Of a stretch of DNA of 64,000 nt, positions 56,595 through 64,000 are shown in pieces. Position 1 is the first letter of the stretch. Each line of letters starts with the position of its first letter. The DNA lies in the NCBI GenBank assembly GCA_009391835.1, contig QWJF01000002.1, forward strand, positions 1 through 64,000, given 5' to 3'. Under the pieces are notes generated by a model that was not told the origin of the DNA, made no database searches, and saw only the letters and a program-made list of their open reading frames with translations. The position numbers and the translations under genes were made by a program. The DNA is from Chloroflexota bacterium (GTDB taxonomy: Bacteria > Chloroflexota > Anaerolineae > Anaerolineales > UBA11579).

Positions 56595-59111
56595 ATGTCC
56601 ACCGCGTTAAGCAAGCTGATCTCCCAGTGGCGCTCTGAGCCAACCATTGGCGGAAACGTCACCAAATGGCATCAAGAGCCCCCCAGCCCAGGCACTTTTG
56701 CCGACTTACCCGAAACGATGGAGCCGCGCCTCGCGGCGGCCTTCGCGCAACTGGGTTTTGGCAAGCTCTATTCACACCAAAAACAAGCCTGGGATTTGTT
56801 GCAGGCGGGTCGTCATGTGGGGGTGGTTGCAGGCACGGCCAGCGGAAAGACGCTGTGCTACAACCTGCCCGTCCTGGATGCGCTTCTGCGGGATGAACGC
56901 GCCCGGGCCCTCTACCTCTTTCCGACAAAATCGCTGGCTGCGGATCAATTGAGCAAACTCGAGGATTGGCTTTCCGCATTGGAAAGCGGACCTGAGTTGG
57001 TGGCTGCACTCTACGACGGGGATACGCGGGTGTCGGATCGGCCGCACATCCGCAAAAAGGCGCGCATTATCCTCAGCAACCCAGACATGCTGCATATCGG
57101 CCTGCTGCCTTATCACACCAAATGGGCCGAGTTTTTTGCCAACCTGCGCTTTGTGGTGCTCGACGAAATGCACACTTACCGCGGCGCGTTTGGTTCGAAT
57201 GTAGCCAACGTCATCCGCCGGCTGAAACGCATCTGCGCATTTTATGGCGCGGCGCCGCAATTCGTTTTTGCCTCGGCGACGATCGCTAACCCGAAGCAGT
57301 TGGCTGAAGGGCTGATCGAAATGCCGGTGGAGATTATTGATCAGGATGGCGCGCCACACGGCCCGCGCACGTTCATGGTGTATAACCCCCCGATTGTGAA
57401 TCAGGATTTGGGCATCCGTGCTTCGGTGTTACAGGAGGCAGTGCAGCTCACCTCTGATATTCTCGCTCAAGATATCCAGACGATCGTGTTTGGGCGCACG
57501 CGGCGGAACATCGAGTTGATGCTTACCAATTTACGGGCGGCTGCGCCGGGCGACCCCGAGACGATTCGCGGCTACCGTAGCGGCTATCTAAAGAAGGAGC
57601 GGCGAGCGATAGAGGAAGGGCTGCGAAACGGTGAGGTGCGCGCCATGATTGCCACCACCGCGCTTGAATTGGGCGTAGATATCGGCGGGCTGGAAGCGGC
57701 CGTATTGGCTGGATATCCGGGAACCATAGCAGCCACGCGCCAGCAAGCCGGTAGAGCGGGGCGTTCAGATGAACCTTCACTGGTGGTGTTGCTGCTCTAT
57801 TCGAATCCACTTGAACAATACCTGGCGCGGAACCCCGATTATTTTCTTGAGGGCAGCCCGGAACACGCATTAATCAATCCGGATAACCTGGTGATTCTAC
57901 TGGCCCATGTGCGTTGCGCGCTCGCGGAGTTGCCCTTTCGGAGCGGAGAAGCCTTTGGTAGCGTTGCCGCGGAAGATGTTGAGGAACTCTTGCAGGAGCT
58001 GGCCGGTGCGGGCCAGGCTCACCATTCGGGTGACAAGTATTTCTGGACGGCAGACACTTCACCCGCGCTTGAGGTTTCCCTGCGCGGCAGCGGCACCGAT
58101 TCCTTCGTGCTCCAATCGCACGAGGCGGGCAACACAATACTGGTGGGGCAGATTGATCCAGTGGGCGCATTTTCCCTAGTGCACCCTGAGGCGATTTACA
58201 TTCACGAGGGGCGAACATATTTCGTCGATCAATTGGATTTGGATGAGCGCGTGGCCCAGATGCATCCGGTGGACGTTGACTATTACACGGTCCCGATCCA
58301 CAAGATCACCGTGGAGGCGATGGAGATATACCAGCAGGAGATGAGCACCGGCGGCGAAAAACATTACGGCAGGTTGCAAATCCAAGATGAAGTCCATCGC
58401 TACGAAAAGGTGCACTGGACAATGAATGAAGCGCCCGGTGGGGGTGAACTGGATCTGCCACCCTACACAATTAACACGCTGGGCTATTGGTTCGCCTTTG
58501 ACGATCATGCGGTGGATGCGATCCGCGAAAAAGGTTTGTGGCGCAACGATCCCAATGACTACGGCCCTCACTGGGAGGAAGTAAAACTGGTTGTGCGGGC
58601 ACGGGATGACTACACCTGCCAGAATTGCCTGTTGCCCGAGAATGGCCGTGCGCATGATGTGCATCATAAGATCCCGTTTCGCACGTTTGCCAGCCAGAAG
58701 GAAGCCAATCGCGTGGACAACCTGGTAACCCTCTGCCCGAAATGCCACCGGCAAGCTGAAACGATGGTGCGGGTGCGCAGTGGATTATCCGGTTTGGGCT
58801 TTCTTCTCGGGCACGTAGCGCCATTGCATCTGATGTGCGATCCCCACAACCTAGGCACGCATTATGATCCCAAAGCAGATTTTGCCGGGGGGAAGCCCGC
58901 CATCGCTTTCTACGATAATTTTCAGGATGGCATTGGACTTAGCCAGAAACTCTATGAAATCCACGATCAATTGATGGCGCAGGCCCTGGACGTGGTCATT
59001 GCGTGCGAGTGCAAGGACGGCTGCCCAGCCTGTGTTGGCCCCGGGGGTGAGCTTGGTGAGGGCAGCAAGCAACAAACCAGGGCTATCCTCGAAGCCTTGA
59101 CGGGCAAATAG
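56595..59111 (+). CDS. mrfA: MrfA/YprA (Hrq1-like) DEAD/DEAH helicase with embedded HNH motif and C-terminal Cys cluster
   Basis: GVVAGTASGKTLCYNLPVLDALL, VLDEMHTYRGAFGSNV, RQQAGRAGRS; YTCQNCLLPENGRAHDVHHKIPF...NLVTLCPKCH; CECKDGCPACVGP. Confidence 0.88.
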   Translation: MSTALSKLISQWRSEPTIGGNVTKWHQEPPSPGTFADLPETMEPRLAAAFAQLGFGKLYSHQKQAWDLLQAGRHVGVVAGTASGKTLCYNLPVLDALLRDERARALYLFPTKSLAADQLSKLEDWLSALESGPELVAALYDGDTRVSDRPHIRKKARIILSNPDMLHIGLLPYHTKWAEFFANLRFVVLDEMHTYRGAFGSNVANVIRRLKRICAFYGAAPQFVFASATIANPKQLAEGLIEMPVEIIDQDGAPHGPRTFMVYNPPIVNQDLGIRASVLQEAVQLTSDILAQDIQTIVFGRTRRNIELMLTNLRAAAPGDPETIRGYRSGYLKKERRAIEEGLRNGEVRAMIATTALELGVDIGGLEAAVLAGYPGTIAATRQQAGRAGRSDEPSLVVLLLYSNPLEQYLARNPDYFLEGSPEHALINPDNLVILLAHVRCALAELPFRSGEAFGSVAAEDVEELLQELAGAGQAHHSGDKYFWTADTSPALEVSLRGSGTDSFVLQSHEAGNTILVGQIDPVGAFSLVHPEAIYIHEGRTYFVDQLDLDERVAQMHPVDVDYYTVPIHKITVEAMEIYQQEMSTGGEKHYGRLQIQDEVHRYEKVHWTMNEAPGGGELDLPPYTINTLGYWFAFDDHAVDAIREKGLWRNDPNDYGPHWEEVKLVVRARDDYTCQNCLLPENGRAHDVHHKIPFRTFASQKEANRVDNLVTLCPKCHRQAETMVRVRSGLSGLGFLLGHVAPLHLMCDPHNLGTHYDPKADFAGGKPAIAFYDNFQDGIGLSQKLYEIHDQLMAQALDVVIACECKDGCPACVGPGGELGEGSKQQTRAILEALTGK

Positions 59112-59143
59112 CCCGGCCACAGGGCTAAGGCTATAATTCAGAG

Positions 59144-60382
59144 ATGGCGTCGATTTCCGACCGATTGAAGGCTTTGGGGGTAAGTTTGGGGAGCGAGGGT
59201 CTGGCTCCCAGGAAAAAACGCGCCAATTTCCCCATTGAGCAAATCATTGATGGCCAGGCTCAGGAGACTCCTTTCGGAGAGGCCTTTGTGGTGGAAGAAT
59301 TCTTCCCCAGCGATTACGCCCACGGTGCGGCACCCCTGCGGTTTCCCGCGCAAATGGACAAGATGGCTGCCTGGGGTCGGGATGCGCGCATCGCCAGTAT
59401 TGAGCCGGAAGGGTTTCTCTTCCTGGATACGGAAACCACTGGGCTTTCAGGAAGCAGCGCGACGTTTGCGTTTTTGATTGGGGCCGGGCGATTTGAAGAG
59501 GGTGGTTTCCGCCAACAGCAATTCTTTCTGCGCGATCCGATTGAAGAACCCGCGCTATTGGCCGCTCTGGAGAGTTTCGCCGCTCCGGCAGATGCCCTGG
59601 TTACTTTTAACGGGAAGGCCTTCGATATCCCCCTGTTGAACACGCGTTACTTAACAAACGCGGCGCCCCCGCCTTTCGATGAGATGGCGCATCTTGATCT
59701 GCTGCACCTGGCGCGCCGCCTGTGGAGGGATGTGCTCCCCAGCCGGGCGCTAGGCGACCTTGAAATTGAGGTCCTGGACATTAAGCGCACGGCGGATGAC
59801 ATTCCCGGGTGGATGATCCCGCAGTTGTATACCGACTACCTGTATACGGGGGATGCGCGCCCCTTGAGCGGTGTCTTTTATCACAATACGATGGACATTT
59901 TGAGTATTGCCGCGCTGTTTGAGTTGATGGCGGGGAGGCTAGCGGCGCCGCTGGAAAGCGAAATGGGTGATCAGGCCGAGCTGTATGCGATTGGGCGGCT
60001 ATTTGCCGATCTTGGCTTTTCTGAGGAGGCGATTGAAGTCTTCGAAATGGGTTTGGGGAGAAAACTACCGGAAGACGTGCAATTCCGTTTGGTCGAAAAT
60101 CTGGCGTGTCTGCATCGTCGCAAAGGCGATTACCAGGCGGCCCTCAAGTTATGGGAAATGGCAGCAGGCGATGGGCACGTGTATGCACACGTCGAAATTG
60201 CGAAATACTATGAACATCGCGCAGTAGATTTGGCGAGCGCACTCAATTTCACTTTGACTGCTCTGGATGTGGTCAACTCGAAAAACACGCCGCGCTTTGA
60301 CCGCCTCCATTGGACGCCGCTTTTGGAACATCGCCGCGCCAGACTCGAACGACGCTTAGCCCGGCAGACTGAACGGCAATAA
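59144..60382 (+). CDS. mrfB: MrfB/YprB RNase H-like exonuclease
   Basis: FLFLDTETTGLSGSSATFAFLIGAG; LVTFNGKAFDIPLLNTRY; FYHNTMDILSIAALFEL. Confidence 0.85.
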   Translation: MASISDRLKALGVSLGSEGLAPRKKRANFPIEQIIDGQAQETPFGEAFVVEEFFPSDYAHGAAPLRFPAQMDKMAAWGRDARIASIEPEGFLFLDTETTGLSGSSATFAFLIGAGRFEEGGFRQQQFFLRDPIEEPALLAALESFAAPADALVTFNGKAFDIPLLNTRYLTNAAPPPFDEMAHLDLLHLARRLWRDVLPSRALGDLEIEVLDIKRTADDIPGWMIPQLYTDYLYTGDARPLSGVFYHNTMDILSIAALFELMAGRLAAPLESEMGDQAELYAIGRLFADLGFSEEAIEVFEMGLGRKLPEDVQFRLVENLACLHRRKGDYQAALKLWEMAAGDGHVYAHVEIAKYYEHRAVDLASALNFTLTALDVVNSKNTPRFDRLHWTPLLEHRRARLERRLARQTERQ

Positions 60383-60406
60383 AAATGTTGGCTCTTGCGC
60401 ACGCGG

Positions 60407-60733
60407 TTATCTGCTTTCGGCGGGCGCAAAGAAGACCAGGATTTCCAAATCTTCTTCGATTTCTATAAATTGGTGCTCGGCAAACGCTTGCACGTAAATA
60501 ATTGAGCCGGCGCGCACATCGCGAATCTCGTTTTGAACTTGAATCTTTCCCCGCCCTTTTTGTATGTAATAGACTTCGTCTTGCTGGTGTGGCTGCTGTG
60601 GATCATGGACGCCAGCGCCGAGCCGATAAAGCCCAAGGCTCAAATCTGGCACACGTAGGAATTCAACATAGCGATCGTCGCCAGCCGCGGCCTGGCTACT
60701 AATTTGGTCCAATTCAAAGGCTAACATGCTCAA
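60407..60733 (-). CDS. Cupin-domain protein
   Basis: DPQQPHQQDEVYYIQKGRGKIQVQNE..IIYVQAFAEHQFIEI. Confidence 0.85.
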   Translation of the reverse strand: MSMLAFELDQISSQAAAGDDRYVEFLRVPDLSLGLYRLGAGVHDPQQPHQQDEVYYIQKGRGKIQVQNEIRDVRAGSIIYVQAFAEHQFIEIEEDLEILVFFAPAESR

Positions 60734-60742
60734 CTCCTCTGG

Positions 60743-61474
60743 CTACGGCAGCGTTGGGTAGCTTTGGCTCAAGATGGCTTGCCCCACTTCAGATTGCAGG
60801 CAATTGATCAATGTGCGCGCCGGACCTTGAGGTTCGCTCGCGGAGAGCGCCAGGAGCGGCACACGCAGGCCCACATCAATGGTCTTGACGGAGGCATCAG
60901 CCCAGGCGGCTGGCAGCACTCCAATTGCGTTTGGGTCGCTGGCAATCGCGTCAAGCATCAGCTGGGGAGTTGCGGCGATATGAGCGTTCCCGGTGACAGG
61001 GCTGCCCTGCAAGAAATCGGTTTGCAGCGCCCGGCGGGCCTCATCACCCTCCGGCCCCACCCAAACAGAAATCGCGTCGTCGGGGCCATCCAATGCTGCC
61101 CATTGATCAATCTGGCCGCGGAAGATTTCTGCCAGATCGATCCGGTTGAGCGAGTCAGCAGGGTTGAGTGGATTGACTGCGATCAGGATTTGCTCCTCGG
61201 CGAGTGGAGCGGCGAAGAAGTCGGTGTCTTGGGGCGGGCCGAGTTGAATGATTACATCGTAGTCCTCAGGATTAGTTTGGCCCGGGACGCGCTGCTCGAC
61301 GTGCAGACGAGCCGTTTGGGAAGCCCCGCAGGCAGCCAAGGCTGCTTGAACCGATTGAGCAGCTGGGCTAAGGGCAATTTCTAGCAGGGCTTCATCGGAA
61401 GCAGAGCCTTGCGCATTACAGGCGGCCAGGAAAGTGATCATTGAGAGAAACACAATTTTTGTGTAGCGGTTCAT
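60743..61474 (-). CDS. Substrate-binding lipoprotein (PBP-like)
   Basis: Lipobox TFLAACNAQ; LNRIDLAEIFRGQIDQWAALDG motif. Confidence 0.75.
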   Translation of the reverse strand: MNRYTKIVFLSMITFLAACNAQGSASDEALLEIALSPAAQSVQAALAACGASQTARLHVEQRVPGQTNPEDYDVIIQLGPPQDTDFFAAPLAEEQILIAVNPLNPADSLNRIDLAEIFRGQIDQWAALDGPDDAISVWVGPEGDEARRALQTDFLQGSPVTGNAHIAATPQLMLDAIASDPNAIGVLPAAWADASVKTIDVGLRVPLLALSASEPQGPARTLINCLQSEVGQAILSQSYPTLP

Positions 61475-61476
61475 AT

Positions 61477-62286
61477 TTAGAAAACGAACAATGTGAGTAG
61501 CGCGAGAGCCGTGCAGTAGATTGCAAAGGGGTAGAGCGAATGGTTTGAAAGATAGGCAAGCAGCCCGCGGATTGCCAAATAACCAACCAGGGCTGAGACA
61601 AGAAAACCAGCGAGAACCAGCATGACAAAATTGGAGCCCTGCGGCAAGCGGGTTAAATTCCACAACGCGAGCACACCTGCCCCGAACATCACGGGTACAG
61701 ACATCAAGAAAGAAAAGCGCGCGGCAGCCGGCCGGCCCAGGTGGGCCAGCATGCCCCCGCTAATTGTGGCACCCGACCGGGAAATCCCAGGCAGAAGAGA
61801 AAGGGCTTGAAATACGCCGATCAACACTGCGTTTCCGGCAGAAATGTTCTCAATCCCGCGCTTTCGGCTGCCTACTTGTTCAGCCAAAACAAGCAACACT
61901 GCGGTGCCCAATAAAAACACAGCTGTGGCTCTTGGGCTTGAAAAGGCGGCTTCAACGGCGTCGTGGAAATACCAGCCCGCGGCAATGGCAGGCAATGTTG
62001 CCAGGATGAGAAGCCAGCCCAGGCGACCGTGCGGGTTGACACCAACACCGGGCTTCAGGCTGCGTAACATCCCAATTCCAATAGGCAGGAGATCGCCCCA
62101 AAAATAGACTACCACCGCCAGCAGCGTGCCCCACTGCACCAGAATGTTGAAAACGAATGCTTGCTCACTATCGAACTGCCAGCCAAGTGTATGCGGCACC
62201 AAAACGAGATGGGCTGAACTGGAAATCGGCAAAAATTCCGTGAGGCCTTGAACGATGCCCAGCACAAGCGCTTGAATCAGGGTCAT
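61477..62286 (-). CDS. uppP: Undecaprenyl-diphosphatase
   Basis: ALVLGIVQGLTEFLPISSSAHLVL; LSLLPGISRSGATISGGM. Confidence 0.97.
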   Translation of the reverse strand: MTLIQALVLGIVQGLTEFLPISSSAHLVLVPHTLGWQFDSEQAFVFNILVQWGTLLAVVVYFWGDLLPIGIGMLRSLKPGVGVNPHGRLGWLLILATLPAIAAGWYFHDAVEAAFSSPRATAVFLLGTAVLLVLAEQVGSRKRGIENISAGNAVLIGVFQALSLLPGISRSGATISGGMLAHLGRPAAARFSFLMSVPVMFGAGVLALWNLTRLPQGSNFVMLVLAGFLVSALVGYLAIRGLLAYLSNHSLYPFAIYCTALALLTLFVF

Positions 62287-62287
62287 G

Positions 62288-63406
62288 TTAGCGGACCAGT
62301 TTGGCTTGCTGGCTGAGGAGGGAGGAGGCGAAAGCCTCAAACGCATTATTCAAAATCGCGGAGCGCATATCCTTGGCCAACTGAATTAAAGTATGCAAAT
62401 TGTGGATGGAAAGCAAGGTGGCTGAAAGCATTTCTTTGGCCACGATGAGGTGGCGCAAATAAGCGCGTGTAAAGGTTGTGCAGGTATAGCATGTGCAATG
62501 CTCGTCAATTGGGGCGGTGTCGCTGGAAAATTCCAAATTCTTTAGGTTGAGCCGTCCACCTGCACGCAGAAACACTGAATTATTGCGCCCCAAACGAGTG
62601 GGCAGGACGCAATCAAAAAAATCGATCCCACGACGTACACATTCGATTAAATCCTCGGGCGTGCCCACGCCCATCAAATAGCGCGGCTTATCCTCCGCGA
62701 GAATGGGGTCAACAATATCCAGCACGGCGTGCATTTCACTTTTGCTCTCTCCCACCGAAAGGCCGCCAATGGCGTTGCCTGGAAAATCGAGCGAATTGAT
62801 GAATTCAGCAGATTGGGTGCGTAAATCGGAAAAAATGCCGCCCTGCACGATACCGAAAAGGGCCTGATCCTGCCGCTTTTGGGCGACCAGGCAGCGCTCT
62901 GCCCAGGCATGCGTGCGTTGCAAGGCCTCTTCGTTGTAGGCTCGATTATCTGGCTCCGGGCATTCGTCGAAGGCCATGATGATGTCTGCGCCAAGGTTTT
63001 CCTGGATGGCAATAGCTTTCTCCGGTGTGAAACGGTGTTTGGAGCCATCCAAATGACTCTGGAAATCCACGCCATCCTCATCCACCTGGCGCGTTCCAGA
63101 AAGGGAAAAGACCTGGAAGCCACCCGAATCGGTCAATATAGGGTTGGGCCACTGCATAAACTCATGCAGCCCGCCAAGCTCTGCGACAAGCTCATCGCCG
63201 GGACGCAAATACAGATGATAGGTATTAGCGAGCACCAGGCTGGCGCCCATTTCGTCCAGTTGGGCGGGCGTGATCGCTTTGACGCTCGCCTGGGTGCCCA
63301 CAGGGGCGAAGAGAGGTGTTTCGAGGATTCCGTGAGGGGTGGTAAAACGCCCGGCTCGGGCGCGGCCATCTTTGGCCTCCAGCCCGAATTTGAAAGGATA
63401 GGCCAT
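62288..63406 (-). CDS. tgt: tRNA-guanine transglycosylase
   Basis: FTTPHGILETPLFAPVGTQASVKAITPAQL; ILTDSGGFQVFSL; CTCYTC zinc site. Confidence 0.97.
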   Translation of the reverse strand: MAYPFKFGLEAKDGRARAGRFTTPHGILETPLFAPVGTQASVKAITPAQLDEMGASLVLANTYHLYLRPGDELVAELGGLHEFMQWPNPILTDSGGFQVFSLSGTRQVDEDGVDFQSHLDGSKHRFTPEKAIAIQENLGADIIMAFDECPEPDNRAYNEEALQRTHAWAERCLVAQKRQDQALFGIVQGGIFSDLRTQSAEFINSLDFPGNAIGGLSVGESKSEMHAVLDIVDPILAEDKPRYLMGVGTPEDLIECVRRGIDFFDCVLPTRLGRNNSVFLRAGGRLNLKNLEFSSDTAPIDEHCTCYTCTTFTRAYLRHLIVAKEMLSATLLSIHNLHTLIQLAKDMRSAILNNAFEAFASSLLSQQAKLVR

Positions 63407-64000
63407 CAGGGAAGCAGGGGCCAGAAAATTGGCAGTACCAGTAAGGTGACCAGCATCAAGATCAGCGTGAGTGGCAAGCCGACTTTGGTGAAATCGCTGA
63501 AACGGTAACCGCCCGGACCCATGACCAACACGTTGGCTGGATGGCCGACCGGGCTCATGAAGGTGGTTGAGGCGGCTATAGCTACCAGCATGGCAAGCGC
63601 TTGCGGGGAGAGGCCAGCATTGTTGGCGGCACTGATCGCGATCGGCAACATCAATACGGCCACAACAGGATTTGGCATTACCTGAGAGCTCAGCATCGTT
63701 AGGAGAAAAAGGCCGCTCATGAGGGCCATTGGGCCAAATGAGTGCAGCGAACTAATCACCTGATCAGCGAGAAAGGTTGCCGCGCCACTATTTTGCATTG
63801 CGATTCCCAGAGGCAGCATTCCCGCAATCAGGAAAACCGCCTGCCATTGGATCGAGCGATAAGCTTCATCCATATCCAGACAGCCGGTGAGCACCATGAG
63901 AACTGCACCCGCCACGGCGGCCACCGCGATTGGTAGCCAACCGAGGCCGACGACAAGCACTACGCCGGCCATAATCATTGAGGCCAGAAGCGCTCGATCG
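63406..64000 (-). CDS. SLC13-family/CitT-like anion transporter, C-terminal part (partial)
   Basis: Multi-TM, MPNPVVAVLMLPIAISAANNAG, TFMSPVGHPANVLVMGPGGY; runs off window end. Confidence 0.8.
   Translation of the reverse strand, partial: DRALLASMIMAGVVLVVGLGWLPIAVAAVAGAVLMVLTGCLDMDEAYRSIQWQAVFLIAGMLPLGIAMQNSGAATFLADQVISSLHSFGPMALMSGLFLLTMLSSQVMPNPVVAVLMLPIAISAANNAGLSPQALAMLVAIAASTTFMSPVGHPANVLVMGPGGYRFSDFTKVGLPLTLILMLVTLLVLPIFWPLLP

Overview
The window reads as a bacterial chromosome segment, probably Chloroflexota/Anaerolineae-like; that placement is inferred from gene content and the Thr/Pro '[12 protein letters not shown]' surface protein, with no database search. 1-4.2 kb is the tuf-rpmG-trnW-secE-nusG-rplK-rplA-rplJ-rplL locus with L1- and L10-type leaders. 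It is followed by a two-component system, and by an accessory stretch (6.4-16 kb) with a membrane protein/lytic transglycosylase pair, a small HTH (terminase-small-subunit-like) gene, an AT-rich kinase/TPR island carrying two homopolymer frameshifts, and a nurA-HAS-barrel-herA operon. Further along are pdhABC, an ABC-2 exporter, a TadE/TadG + response regulator + Thr/Pro surface protein + sortase cluster (26.6-35.7 kb), a TetR/ABC cluster, a DUF1801/YdeI/DUF1697/TMEM175 cluster, dnaK, a DEAD-box helicase, an SbcD-like nuclease, and an MrfA-like helicase with an embedded HNH motif next to MrfB. The window ends with uppP, tgt and a partial transporter. The most interesting unexplained signals are: (i) four LexA/SOS-box-like sites (TAGAAYNNNNGTWC) in front of mrfAB, nurA-herA, the HTH gene and the membrane protein/transglycosylase pair; (ii) a three-copy double-hairpin intergenic repeat; (iii) two homologous structured leaders in front of a tadG-like gene and a response regulator; (iv) a ~90-nt promoter-hairpin-terminator leader before a SWIM zinc-finger gene; (v) an in-frame stop separating a signal peptide from the Thr/Pro surface protein.
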